Origin: Paramacrobiotus metropolitanus
Taxonomy: Eukaryota; Tardigrada; Eutardigrada; Parachela; Macrobiotidae
Reading direction: 5' to 3'
DNA: 64,000 bases
Assembly (NCBI RefSeq): GCF_019649055.1
Contig: NW_026570464.1
Location: 1-64,000, forward strand
Shown here: in pieces, positions 44,979 to 55,300 of the stretch
Position numbering within the stretch: the first letter of the stretch is position 1
Layout: every line of letters starts with the position of its first letter
The notes under the pieces: generated by a model
Databases searched by the model: none
Seen by the model: the letters and a program-made list of their open reading frames with translations, nothing else
What the model was told of the DNA's origin: nothing
Position numbers and translations under genes: made by a program

Positions 44979-47900
44979 ATGGGCCAAGTGGAGCCATACG
45001 AGGAAATCTCGGATGAAGACTACGCCAAGATCAACTCCCTCCAAACCGGAGAGGAAGATCCTGAAGTGGAACGCGAAATTCGCGCCCACATCGCCAACGC
45101 ACATTTCGGTGACCACCTGACCGAAGAGCAGACCGCTCTACTCCGTCAGGACTTATGGGAACTCCGGGCCATATTCCCGACGTCCAAAAAGCCTTACGGC
45201 GACGTTAAGGGAGTGACCCACGTCATAGAAGTTGGCGACGCTGCACCAATTAAAATGAACCTAACTCGAACGAGTTGGAAGGGACGAGAGTTCATAAACA
45301 AGCACGTCCAAGAAATGTTGGACCAAGGCGTAATTGAACCGTCCATGGCAGCGTGGAGTTTCCCAGTGGTCCTCGCTTCGAAGAAAAACGGCGACGGGAC
45401 CATGGGCACCAGGTTCTGCATAAACTACATAAAGCTGAACTCGGTGACCAAGAAGAATAATTACCCATTGCCCAATCCAGACGAACTTCTGGATCAATGT
45501 GCAGGCAACGCCTATTACGGCAAGGTAGATTGTCAGTCCGGATTCTGGCAAATCCCTATGGATCCAGGGTCAATGGACTACACTACCTTCGTGACTCCAG
45601 ATGGGATGTTCCGGTTCAAACGAATGCCGTTCGGCGTCTGCAACGGGCCAGCCACATTCCAAATGACAATGGACAAGATCATGGCGCCAGCACGCAAACA
45701 GGGCGGCGTCTTCGCATACATCGACGACGTGATATTCTTCGGCAAGACATTCGAGGAATTCAGGAAAGCGTTTAGAAACACGCTCCTCTGCCTCCGAGAC
45801 GCCGGAATCACGATAAAACTGTCGAAGTGCGAATTTGGAATGGAAAAACTCCAATTCCTTGGACACATCCTCACCAAGGACGGTGTCCATACTGATCCCG
45901 AGAAGGTAGCGGCCATCGCCGATAAACTACCGCCCAAGACCGAGCGCCAACTTCGCTCGTTCCTTGGACTCGCAAAATATTACCGGAAGTTTATTCTGGG
46001 CTACGCCCAGAAGACTTCCAAGATGTATGAACTCCTGCGGAAGGAAAGTTCAGTGAAGAACGACTGGACCGACGCCCACACCGCAGAGTTCAATGAAATT
46101 AAAAAGGCCCTAACGGAAGCCCCAATATTGGCCAAATTCGATGCGACCAAACAGACCACCATCGAATGTGATGCAAGTGGCGCTGGCATCGGAGCCATAC
46201 TCAGCCAGGACTCGAGGCCAATCGCCTACGCAAGCCGTGTCCTACATGGAGCTGAGAAGAACTACGGCGTAACCGAATGGGAATGCTTAGCCGTAGTGTG
46301 GGCCGTCCAGAAGTTTAAGCATTACATTGACCACGGACCTTTCACAGTAAGGACGGACCACAGAGCTCTAACCAATCTGCTCAGATGCGAGTCTAACCGG
46401 CCCGGCATCAATCCTCGTCTTACTCGATGGGCCCTCGCCTTACAGGGACGGGACATCACCATTGAGTACAAACCAGGCACATTCTGTGACAATGCCGACG
46501 CATCGTCCAGATGGCCACTCGAACGGGACGATGACAAAGGCCCACACGAAGAGTTGGACCAAGTCCCTAACTTCGAGGATTACAAGGACGAGATTCCAGC
46601 ACGCATCATAAAGGTGCGCAGGCTGCAAGTCACGGACGAGGACCCCGCAAATGAATGGGACAAGCCTCTCCTGCCCGATTGCAACGCAATCACAGATTGG
46701 GACCAGTTCAGCACGGCGGACATAAGGGTGATTAACGTACCGGCGCCCGTACCGGGAGAGCCAGAGCCCGAAGTCCCACCGTGTCCAGAAAAAGTTACGG
46801 ACCGCACCGCGCAAGAACTGCGACGGATGCAACACCGTGACCCAACTCTGGCCAAGAAAATCCATGAGCTGGAACACCAAAGCGAAATGGACAAGAGGTC
46901 CAAATTACCTGAACATTACCAGATGGACAAAGGTGTGCTCTACCGACTCACCGACATCAATGCGAAACTCGAAAGGAGATTCGTTGTCCCTCTGTTCATG
47001 CAGAAGAATATCATCCAGTCCCTCCACGATGGAAAAACAGGGAACCACTTTGGATACCGCAAAACCATTGAAGCAGCCAAACTTCGGTACTACTGGGACC
47101 GCATGAGCTGCGACATACACGACTACATCGATCGATGTCAGACGTGTATTTTCGGCAAAGTACCGCAACGAGCTACCTACGGTAAGCTGCAACCGACCGA
47201 AGCTGTCGCACCTTGGTACCGCGTCTTCGCCGACTTCAAAGGACCTCTACCGGTGACCCAAACCAAGAAATACCGGTATATTGCTGTGGTGGTCGACCAA
47301 ATGACGAAGTTCACCATAGCCCGGCCGACCAAGACAAATTCGGCCAAAGAATTCGAGAAGTTCTTTGTCGAAGAAGTTGTACTAAAGTACGGCATGCCAC
47401 ATACAATGCATTCCGACCGGGGCACGCATTTTACGGCAAAATCCTTCGCCAAAGTGGCGAAAATCTTCGGCATCGAGCAGACCTTCGGATCCGCTTATCA
47501 TCCAGAGGGCCAAGGCCAAGTCGAACGCCAGATGCAAACCATCTGGGATGGAATTCGAAACTTTGGCGGCGCCGGCGACGAACACCGTTGGCACCGGGCC
47601 CTACCTTACGTGATTTCCGGCATGAACCGTGCCGTGCACGCAACCACCGGATTCTCGCCATACCACATGTTGTTTGGACGAGAAATGACCATACCACAAG
47701 ACGTCCTCGCTGGGACCAACGTCCCAGAAACTTTTACGACTAACGAACGTTATGTCAAGAGGATGCAGCAGCGCCTGAACCGGGCGCATGAAATCGCCAA
47801 AACGCGGATCGAAGAAGGGTTCCTAAGGGATGCGGCCATCTACAACAAAAAGAAGTCGCAGGCCGAGTTCAAGAAGCGGGACTTGGTCACCCTGAAGAAC

Positions 47901-48587
47901 ATGGTGGACGACCCGACTAATCCAAACAAGTTCGAAGGCGTCTACATTGTTATCGGCATACCTAAGCCGAACACTTACTGGATCCGAGAGCGGGACACCG
48001 GTGTGGAACACACCGTATGTGTTGACCGCCTAAAGCCGTACCTTAACCCGAACGGCCCGAGTCGCAGAATAAGACGCTCATCCAAGAAGAAGAGCGGCGA
48101 CGCGGAACCTGAACCCACAGAGTCGGAAAGGTGCAACAATAAGGCAGAGCCGGGACAAGATGCAGAGCTCTCACACGCCCAGAGCAAACTTGAGACGTTG
48201 CTGAAGAAGCAGAAGCCCGGAAAGGGCCCGTCCAAGAAACTTGTGGCGGAGCAACAAAAGACTTTGCGAATCCCTGGCTATGGCCCACCTGATCCAAAGA
48301 CATCAGACCTAGAGCCACCAGTGAAGCGTGGCCCCGGCCGACCTCGAAAGGCCAAACCGGATTTCGAGACACCGGCGCTGACAAAGCTTCAAAACCAGCC
48401 GTTAGCCGTCATTGACCCGATTTGGCTCCGGCGGAACCAGAAAAAAGGACATCCGTCACGGACAAGCCAGCGGCGACCGAAGAGCCAAAAGTGGCTCGGG
48501 CGCCTAAGGAAAAGCCCAAAAGACCAAAAACGCCCAAGAAGCCGAAGGCAACCCTTACGGCCCAGCAAGTCCTGGAAGAGGACGTAG
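44979..48587 (+). CDS. pol: Reverse transcriptase-RNase H-integrase polyprotein
   Basis: 1,202 codons from ATG (MGQVEPYEEI; the frame is open a little upstream). RT carries the MPFGVCNGPATF block and catalytic YIDD (residues 247-250). RNase H starts at IECDASGAGIGAILSQ (Asp 398) and has DHRALTNLL. Integrase has the zinc domain (His about 683, then H-x-G and the C-x-x-C of CQTC), DFKGPL, a SDRGTHF second Asp, and a GQGQVERQ Glu, so the DDE triad is complete. The conserved end TVCVDRLKPYL is followed by a long tail of about 180 residues rich in Lys/Pro/Glu, with GPGRPRKAK (about 1117-1125), an AT-hook-type minor-groove binder. The enzyme core has no visible inactivating change. The tail shifts frame near 48420-48446, continuing in the next entry. 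Confidence 0.95.
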   Translation: MGQVEPYEEISDEDYAKINSLQTGEEDPEVEREIRAHIANAHFGDHLTEEQTALLRQDLWELRAIFPTSKKPYGDVKGVTHVIEVGDAAPIKMNLTRTSWKGREFINKHVQEMLDQGVIEPSMAAWSFPVVLASKKNGDGTMGTRFCINYIKLNSVTKKNNYPLPNPDELLDQCAGNAYYGKVDCQSGFWQIPMDPGSMDYTTFVTPDGMFRFKRMPFGVCNGPATFQMTMDKIMAPARKQGGVFAYIDDVIFFGKTFEEFRKAFRNTLLCLRDAGITIKLSKCEFGMEKLQFLGHILTKDGVHTDPEKVAAIADKLPPKTERQLRSFLGLAKYYRKFILGYAQKTSKMYELLRKESSVKNDWTDAHTAEFNEIKKALTEAPILAKFDATKQTTIECDASGAGIGAILSQDSRPIAYASRVLHGAEKNYGVTEWECLAVVWAVQKFKHYIDHGPFTVRTDHRALTNLLRCESNRPGINPRLTRWALALQGRDITIEYKPGTFCDNADASSRWPLERDDDKGPHEELDQVPNFEDYKDEIPARIIKVRRLQVTDEDPANEWDKPLLPDCNAITDWDQFSTADIRVINVPAPVPGEPEPEVPPCPEKVTDRTAQELRRMQHRDPTLAKKIHELEHQSEMDKRSKLPEHYQMDKGVLYRLTDINAKLERRFVVPLFMQKNIIQSLHDGKTGNHFGYRKTIEAAKLRYYWDRMSCDIHDYIDRCQTCIFGKVPQRATYGKLQPTEAVAPWYRVFADFKGPLPVTQTKKYRYIAVVVDQMTKFTIARPTKTNSAKEFEKFFVEEVVLKYGMPHTMHSDRGTHFTAKSFAKVAKIFGIEQTFGSAYHPEGQGQVERQMQTIWDGIRNFGGAGDEHRWHRALPYVISGMNRAVHATTGFSPYHMLFGREMTIPQDVLAGTNVPETFTTNERYVKRMQQRLNRAHEIAKTRIEEGFLRDAAIYNKKKSQAEFKKRDLVTLKNMVDDPTNPNKFEGVYIVIGIPKPNTYWIRERDTGVEHTVCVDRLKPYLNPNGPSRRIRRSSKKKSGDAEPEPTESERCNNKAEPGQDAELSHAQSKLETLLKKQKPGKGPSKKLVAEQQKTLRIPGYGPPDPKTSDLEPPVKRGPGRPRKAKPDFETPALTKLQNQPLAVIDPIWLRRNQKKGHPSRTSQRRPKSQKWLGRLRKSPKDQKRPRSRRQPLRPSKSWKRT

Positions 48588-48772
48588 TTGCTGAAGATGA
48601 GGCGGATACCCGCATAACCACAGGACGGGAAAAATCTGAGAAAGTCTCAAAGGGCAAAAAGCAGAAGTCCAATACAGTCCCACCGGACGTATCGGACAAG
48701 TCCAGTACCGTCCCACCGGACGTACTGGACAAGGCGGTTGATAAGGCTGGACAGAATGACGCTCTAAAATAA
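48422..48772 (+). CDS. pol: Pol C-terminal tail in the -1 frame
   Basis: 116 codons overlap the end of the pol frame. Composition (KPKRPKTPKKPKA and two NTVPPDV/SSTVPPDV repeats) continues the Lys/Pro-rich character of the pol tail, while the pol frame itself becomes Arg/Ser-rich beyond 48440, as shadow frames do. The frame most likely belongs to Pol after a one-base shift around the A6 run at 48441-48446, a common indel site. It ends at TAA 48770-48772. Not an independent gene in my view. Confidence 0.6.
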   Translation: MAPAEPEKRTSVTDKPAATEEPKVARAPKEKPKRPKTPKKPKATLTAQQVLEEDVVAEDEADTRITTGREKSEKVSKGKKQKSNTVPPDVSDKSSTVPPDVLDKAVDKAGQNDALK

Positions 48773-49050
48773 TATCCGACATGGTAGACTTAGAATTAGT
48801 CTAACTAACATAAAGTCCCACGATCGTCTCTGTGATACGCTACCGAAATTAACTAACCTAAATTTAACTAACCTAAATTTAAAAGACCAGTAGCTTAGAA
48901 GTAGCTTAATTTGGTCCAATACCTGACAACCATATCTGACATGGTTTAACCATATCTAACCTTATCCGACATGATAGCCTAGGAGTAGCGTAAAACTATA
49001 AATTACCTACTGGTTAGTTCAAGAAAAAGTAGGTAGGAGTCTAACACCGC
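48773..49050 (+). promoter_or_regulatory. Pol/accessory junction with three LTR-PBS-like repeats
   Basis: There is no coding frame. ATATCyGACATGGTAG-type sequence occurs at 48772-48789, 48932-48947 and 48962-48977 and matches the 3' end of the element's LTR plus the start of its primer site (36937-36955). ACTAACCTAAATTTA is duplicated at about 48852-48882. A CTAAC branch-point-like word near 49041 and TCGTCTCGTGACAG (ending 49070) precede ATG 49084 and could be a splice acceptor. Confidence 0.6.
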
Positions 49051-50577
49051 GTGATTCGTCTCGTGACAGCGCCCCATTCAACGATGGAAGGACGCCGACG
49101 CACCGATCGCTCTGATGACTCCGACCGCAGTAACCGAACACATCCATATTCACGACCGGAATCCCGGTCGGGCGGATCTTCCACCCGGTCGTCTAACCGG
49201 CCTCCGAGTGTACAGGTACCGAACATCAGAGCTAACCTAACTGCTGAGCAGCTGGCAACTATGTCAGTCGGCCCCAGTTCACGGGCCGACACACCGCTAC
49301 CGCGGTCCCAGCCTCTGCCACCTCGAGCCATTCCGCCACAACTTTGGCCGCCAGGGACATTCTCTGACGATACTGGACTCCTGGTGAATGCAGCAGTAGC
49401 CGGCAGCCAGCCAAGCTCAACATCGGACCCAACGATCCGACATTATCCTCATGGCCGCACCGGCCCACCTCAACCAATTTTGTATGGTGGCTTACCGACC
49501 ACTTCGGCAAACCAGCCAGTCTTCACAACTGCGGCAGTCGGGCCAACGGTCACGACTACGCCGGTCCATACTGGACCGCGGCCACAGTACACTCCGCCGC
49601 CATACTACAGTCCACATTATGGATATCCACCGTATCCGGCGCTTGGACCTTCAAACCAGCCGCAGCCGGACATAAACCCATGGCGATACCCACCACCGTG
49701 GATGTATCCGCCAGGACCATACGGATATCCACCGCCTTATGGCGGATATGGAGCATATGGCCAACCGCCGTATAGCCCACCTTCAGCGGCACAGCCTGAC
49801 CCTAGGGGCCAGACGCCGTCTGATTCATCCATTGAGCCTCCGCGAGCAGGACCGGACGCGTATCGAACTCCAGCGCCGCCGGAAACCCAGCCAAGCGCAT
49901 CACAGCTCAACGAGCCAAGTGATTACCCACTACGGGTATTTGTGAATGGACGGCTCACAATATATAACCGGCCAGAAGAGGTTCCACCAGAATTGGCGGC
50001 CGAACTTGGCTTAGCCGAACCGGAACCAGTAGCACGGCCACCACTGAACCCAGTGTGTGTAATCAGGCGTGACCAGACTGCCCCACCGACAGAACCTGTG
50101 TCATCGCCAGAGCCAGAAGGCGAAGGGGACTTCCAATGCGATCCAACTACACCGCCGATGAGGATTGAATCCCCTATTGAACCTTTGGCCGACGGCCGAA
50201 CTCCACTCTACCAACTTCAGGACAATCTGAAGGAAGTAGAGAACGCCATCCAAGAACTGGAGGCCATGATTCGAGAACCGGACAGACGCAGCCCACACTA
50301 CCGTGAGATGGCTCAGCGCATCATTCTCGATCAAGATGAATTCCGGCGCCTCGCTCATGAACTTAGCGAGGAAATTGCGACCCGCCAGGCTCAAAATGAG
50401 ATAATCCCTTTGCATGACCAAACCGGTCAGGCATTGCTGGCGGCATCTCGCAGGCTGAGGGACCAGCTGGAACAATACAGGACGGAAAGACAGCTGAGGA
50501 CCGAAGGATCCGCAGCACAAACACGTCCAGCACCAGCGCCATCAGCAGCACCTCCCCCACTAATCCAACAGTCGTAG
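49051..50577 (+). CDS. Accessory protein A: Pro/Tyr-rich with PPPY motifs
   Basis: 508 codons; the ATG at 49084 (MEGRRRTDRS) is at least as likely a start as 49051. In order: an Arg/Ser-rich start (RTDRSDDSDRSNRTHPYSR), a Pro/Ser/Thr-rich part, a Pro/Tyr/Gly-rich low-complexity block (about residues 180-250) with PPPYYSP and PPPYGGYG, an ordered patch around YPLRVFVNGRLTIYNRPEEVPP (about 290-312), and a C-terminal predicted coiled coil (LYQLQDNLKEVENAIQELEAMI onward). PPPY is the WW-domain/Nedd4 late-domain motif used for budding by some retroviruses; its use here is inference. The family is not recognised. It ends with TAG at 50575-50577, and the next open frame continues with the same composition in another frame, suggesting further decay. 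Confidence 0.75.
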   Translation: MIRLVTAPHSTMEGRRRTDRSDDSDRSNRTHPYSRPESRSGGSSTRSSNRPPSVQVPNIRANLTAEQLATMSVGPSSRADTPLPRSQPLPPRAIPPQLWPPGTFSDDTGLLVNAAVAGSQPSSTSDPTIRHYPHGRTGPPQPILYGGLPTTSANQPVFTTAAVGPTVTTTPVHTGPRPQYTPPPYYSPHYGYPPYPALGPSNQPQPDINPWRYPPPWMYPPGPYGYPPPYGGYGAYGQPPYSPPSAAQPDPRGQTPSDSSIEPPRAGPDAYRTPAPPETQPSASQLNEPSDYPLRVFVNGRLTIYNRPEEVPPELAAELGLAEPEPVARPPLNPVCVIRRDQTAPPTEPVSSPEPEGEGDFQCDPTTPPMRIESPIEPLADGRTPLYQLQDNLKEVENAIQELEAMIREPDRRSPHYREMAQRIILDQDEFRRLAHELSEEIATRQAQNEIIPLHDQTGQALLAASRRLRDQLEQYRTERQLRTEGSAAQTRPAPAPSAAPPPLIQQS

Positions 50578-50641
50578 TTACCGCTACGACAGGGGAATCT
50601 TCCGCGCCACCAGTGCCCAGCCTACGTCTACCGACGAGGCA

Positions 50642-52171
50642 ATGTTGACAGCCACTGGTTTGGAATTGCGCGAACCAGCATCTTCTCCGTATGATCTGAG
50701 GGCTTACCCAGACATACCGCCCTTGGAGCGTGAACTACACGCCGCGGAACTCCTTGAAGAGGAAATCCGCAAGGCTATCACCAGCCTGATGGGGGTGGAC
50801 ATCGCCACCTTACGGAGAAAAGTCGCGTTGGACCTGGAATTCCAACGCGTCCTGGAATACATAACCAGGATTAGACGGGCCATGCTTCGGTTTATGGATA
50901 AGCCGTTGGATACGGCCAACGACGCACCATCATTGCGCGATTTCCGTAACCGGCAGTACCAGCTTGGCCTGATCGACGAAGCACTTAGGCGCGTGTTACC
51001 CAAACCCCGACCGGGGCAGCCAACACGCGTCGGACAAACTGGACCTCTCGTACCGACACGTTCCTCAACACGCCAACCGGCGGAAGAGTTGAGGATGCGA
51101 GTCTCGAGAATCATGCGGATCTCGGCAGAACGGTTCGCAGCCGGACCAGCACTTAGTCGACCAGCCAGCGCGTCGGACACAGAAACCGACAGCGATATTG
51201 AATGGTTCGACATGCCGGATCCGATCCCAGTACCAGGCTTAACAGCTCCGCCTGATCACTTGGTTGCGCCAGAACGACAGGTCCACCCTAGACCAGGTTC
51301 ACTGGCGCCACCACCAGACATAGCGGAACGCCTGGGACTGATAATGAGGGGTGACGTCACGCGAAGCAGACCAGCTTATACGGACGATTTCCCAGTACTG
51401 AACGAACCGGCCAATGCCAATCAACCGGCCCCCAGGACTTTACGTCAACAATGGGACGAAGATCAAGCAGCAGCGGACCAACGGTTACGCGAAGCTGACA
51501 CGGGGCCAAGGCAGATGACAGTACCTCAAATGGTGAGGCAACGGCACTTGATCCAAGACGCCGAAGACATTGAACGCCGTCTAACCAATCGGATCCGAGA
51601 GCTCAGCCCATTTGACCCAGAAGCGGCCAAGCTGACAAAACAGCAGCAGAGCCTAGCCCAACGGGTGGCTCTGCTCAAGGGCCTTACCTCTAACCACACG
51701 ATGCCTACCGGTTCATCGTTAGTGGCTATGGACCACACTATAAGATGGATCCGTGAATTCATCGAAGATTACTGGAAGGTCCACCGACCTGGCCCGTCAA
51801 CCACGGCACGCTCCAGTGACTTCGATCCAGTAAACGAATGGCGACCATCACCAGTGTCCGAGCCAGCACTTTTGGCCCTGACATATGAACCGGCCGCCCC
51901 AATATCAGTTGGACAGCCAATTCCAACTGAGTTGGCCCAGGCCCTACCGGTGCCTGGTCCAACATCAAGCCAAACAACGGGCACTGCTGGACCTGCCCCA
52001 GCGGACAGCAGTAAAGAAGTCCCACAGCAGGACGTCGAAATGGACGTGAGCCTGCCTGACAATACCCTTGAGCTCTGCTCGGAGAAGCCAGCCGAAGCAG
52101 AGCCGACACCGGTCCAACCGACTGGTGAACCGACAAGTCCAATGGCTGTTGATGCGCCAACGGCGTCGTAA
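50642..52171 (+). CDS. Accessory protein B, N-terminal part (helical, Pro-rich)
   Basis: 509 codons, helical and charged at the start (ERELHAAELLEEEIRKAITSLM), with a Ser/Asp acidic patch (DTETDSDIEWFDMPDPIP), another helical region at about residues 290-370 (for example DIERRLTNRIRELSPFD), then a Pro/Ser/Thr-rich C-terminus. Its TAA (52169-52171) is followed without a frame change by 74 more open codons (QPTSKPTEGDTSSRTP...) leading directly into the frame at 52394. So it is the N-terminal half of one very large protein broken by a single stop. No known domain is recognised. Confidence 0.75.
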   Translation: MLTATGLELREPASSPYDLRAYPDIPPLERELHAAELLEEEIRKAITSLMGVDIATLRRKVALDLEFQRVLEYITRIRRAMLRFMDKPLDTANDAPSLRDFRNRQYQLGLIDEALRRVLPKPRPGQPTRVGQTGPLVPTRSSTRQPAEELRMRVSRIMRISAERFAAGPALSRPASASDTETDSDIEWFDMPDPIPVPGLTAPPDHLVAPERQVHPRPGSLAPPPDIAERLGLIMRGDVTRSRPAYTDDFPVLNEPANANQPAPRTLRQQWDEDQAAADQRLREADTGPRQMTVPQMVRQRHLIQDAEDIERRLTNRIRELSPFDPEAAKLTKQQQSLAQRVALLKGLTSNHTMPTGSSLVAMDHTIRWIREFIEDYWKVHRPGPSTTARSSDFDPVNEWRPSPVSEPALLALTYEPAAPISVGQPIPTELAQALPVPGPTSSQTTGTAGPAPADSSKEVPQQDVEMDVSLPDNTLELCSEKPAEAEPTPVQPTGEPTSPMAVDAPTAS

Positions 52172-52393
52172 CAGCCTACGTCGAAGCCAACTGAAGGCGA
52201 CACATCAAGTAGAACCCCTGTTGTACGGCCAACGCCCAGGAAATCGACAGGAGGACGGCCAGAACCAGCCACTCCTGCTACAACAGGCGGCCCACAGTCG
52301 CCCAGGTTCAAGAAGAAGAAGAGGACTCCCCCAGAAGCAGAGGAGCCTCCTTCACAACGGTCACTCCCACCTTGGCGAGGGCCAAGAGAAAAC

Positions 52394-55300
52394 TTGGAGC
52401 TGAACCGCCCAACCAGGCCCACTCTACCAGCGTGGAGTGGCCCGCCAACGGACTTAGATGTTCCTGGCCCTACCAGGCCAGGCCGGTCCATACTCAAGCC
52501 GAAGAAGGCGGAACCACCGACTTTGACGCTTCGCGGCCTACCGACCAAGAAGAAGAAGTCGCCGCCAAAGAATTTTCCTGGTAAACGACATGTGCTTTCA
52601 CCACCGGAAGCACCAAAGATTCCGTCAGGAACAACTCAGCCCTTGCGGGACGAACCTCCAACGAGGCATCGAATCCGACTGACTCAAACAGAGTCAGGGG
52701 ACGACCCGCACAACCATGTTGTAAGCGAGATCATAGAACTTGATCTTCGCTTAAACCTTACTGAGGAGGATATGCGCCAGCGACTACGCGCCGGCGATCC
52801 AACACTAACGGACCGTGAGATTGACCGCATCAACCGCGGTTGTCAACAGATGGTCCAAGGACGCACAATTCTCATCAGAAAACTGATGGCTATGCGGAGC
52901 AAGAGCCAGGCACTTCGCCAACGCAAGTTGCCCAGCGAAATAATCGAGCATGCCATCTACATCCGTGGCCCTCACATTAACCCAAGGGCATGGACAGTTG
53001 AACCGCGCCCACGACCAGGCCAGCCAGTGGAAGACGAACTTCCACCGGAGGAAGCAGCAAGTGAGGACGAACATCCTCAACTGCCAGCGGCCTTCTGGGG
53101 CGTCTCCTCTAGCGAGGAGTCGGAGATCGAGGAAGACTTGGACGAAAATGTCCAAAGGGCGTTATATGAGACCAGTCAGGTCCGGCTACCTTCAACGAAG
53201 GAATCGCCACGCCGAAGCCGATCTCCATCAAAAAGGACTTCTCCTGGACGCGCCACATCAACTCCGGCGCGAATGCCCAGTATGCCGGCCATCGAACCGG
53301 CGCCTGCCAGGTTCACACCGAGCCGGCCAGGCAAGTCCCAAACCAAAGAGAGGATGGATACAACACCTCCTCCAGAGCCAACGATGACCATTACGGTGGA
53401 ACGAATCGCAGCACCTACGGTGTCCGCAGATTCAACACTTGAGCCAGTAACGGTCACGGTTAGGACTCCTGCACCAGTGGTCGCAGAATCGGCCAGAATG
53501 ACGGTGCGGATAACTCCGGCTGTCTCGGCCCAAGAAGTGGAAGCTGACGCGGCCTTGATGCCCATGAGTGCTCTCACTCCTATCGAGCAGAGACACTTAC
53601 TGATCCATGCTGACCATAACGAGCGCCGGCAATATCCGTTCCTGCTCACAAAGAGACAGGAGGCCAAGGAGCAGAATCGTATGGAAGAATACGACATGAT
53701 AACCGAAATGCTCCTATCCTTGGTCCTACGGATGATAGACGATTACCGGCGCCGTCGCAACCAGAAAGCCTTTCCCCCACCGGAGGAAGACTTTAGAATG
53801 GCTGAAACCCTGTCGTCAAACGCGCCACCAACCGTGGTATCGCCAAAGACGCAGGCACAACCACCAGCGGCTTCAGAGCCAATGGACACTTCTCCGTCTG
53901 GACCTGTGGCCATTGTGCCACAGCCAGAACCAGCCCAACTGGAGGAGCCACCGAAGGCCATTTCGTCGGCGCAGGATACAACGGGCCAAAGTCAGTCCGG
54001 AACAGGGCCAACGGCCGCTGCTCCGATAAACTTGACGAACATGCCCGCCAGCATCGACGACATACCTTTCGGCCGTCCGGTTACTTTCCCAGCAACAGGG
54101 ACAATGGAGAATTTTGCACTCGGCCTGGGTGTAATTCACTCAGCTTACTCCCAACGGAGTAAGCAGCCGAGAAAAGCCAAAAACCCAGAGAGGGCCAAAC
54201 CGGCCTCTCGTCCAACTTCTCCACAACCGAGGACCAAACCGGCCACTCGTCCAAACTCCCCTCAACCGAGTGGAAGTCAGGCGACCGTATCACGGCCAAC
54301 ATCTAATCCAGAGGCCGAACGGAATCGCCAGAAGAAACAAGCGGCCAAAGACAAGAAAAGTCATGAGGCCAAGATCGCCCAGCTCGAAAAACGGCTGTCA
54401 GGCGATGAAGACGTCCAAGTCCTATCGGACAGTATGGACAAGTCACAAGAGCCAGCACAATATCGTCCATGGCAAGAAGAGGAATACGAGCCAGTTCCCG
54501 AAGGTGAACCGCCTTCGGAGGAGACAATGCTCCCCGCGCCTGGAGACGATGAAGCTGAACTCCCGGACCCTGGACCGGAGGCCACGCACATTGAGATCCC
54601 AACGGGTCCATATGTGCGCCAATGGGTGGCAGCGGCCAGGATCATGAGACGCACAACAGGAAGAGACATGTACCAGTGTCTCGTCCGAGTTCTCCGAGCC
54701 AGAATGGTACATGGAGAAGAATTCAGAGGGCTACCGCCAGCGGACCGTGTACTAACGGCACCCTTTATGCGGCGAGTAGTAACTCTCATCCTGGATATGG
54801 GACTTCTGGTCCGCACACACCGTGACTGGACCAGCATGATGGAGCTTCACGTGCCTCATCGGCCAGCAGGGCTTTCCCGTAGCCGGAATTACCCCTTCCA
54901 CCAGATATGCAGGACCATCGCTTACCTGCATAACCCAAAAGGCTCCAATTTAGTCGACATCGTTAGGACCCTTAATGCTCTCTATTACAAAGGAGAGGGT
55001 GACCTGGAAGAACTAGAGCGCATCATACTCGACGAGTTGTTAGCGCTGGTTAAGGATGGAACCTTGGAGACGACCAACGCCTACCGGGCGGAAGCTATCC
55101 GCTTCACCATTCCCGGGTTCATCCCGCAGAAGACCCAACGGTCTCTGTACGTGTCACACGATGTGGGCACAAAATGGGACCCGGATAGGAAGAAAGCGGT
55201 CGGACCGCCGAAAGACAAGTTGACCGGCAGCCAAGGAGGCATACTTGATCTCCCAAGTGGCCAAACTGCCTGGTCCAAAGAACTTGCCGGTAGAAAAGCC

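Noticed and set aside
48441-48446. Programmed -1 frameshift at the A6 run in the pol tail
   Set aside because: Codon phase gives G AAA AAA, not a classic X XXY YYZ heptamer, and homopolymers are indel-prone; a mutation is simpler.
51769-52548. 259-codon antisense frame opposite accessory protein B
   Set aside because: Composition (Gly/Val/Ser-rich) is what the complement of Pro/Thr/Ala-rich codons gives; there is no motif and it spans the in-frame stop of the sense gene.
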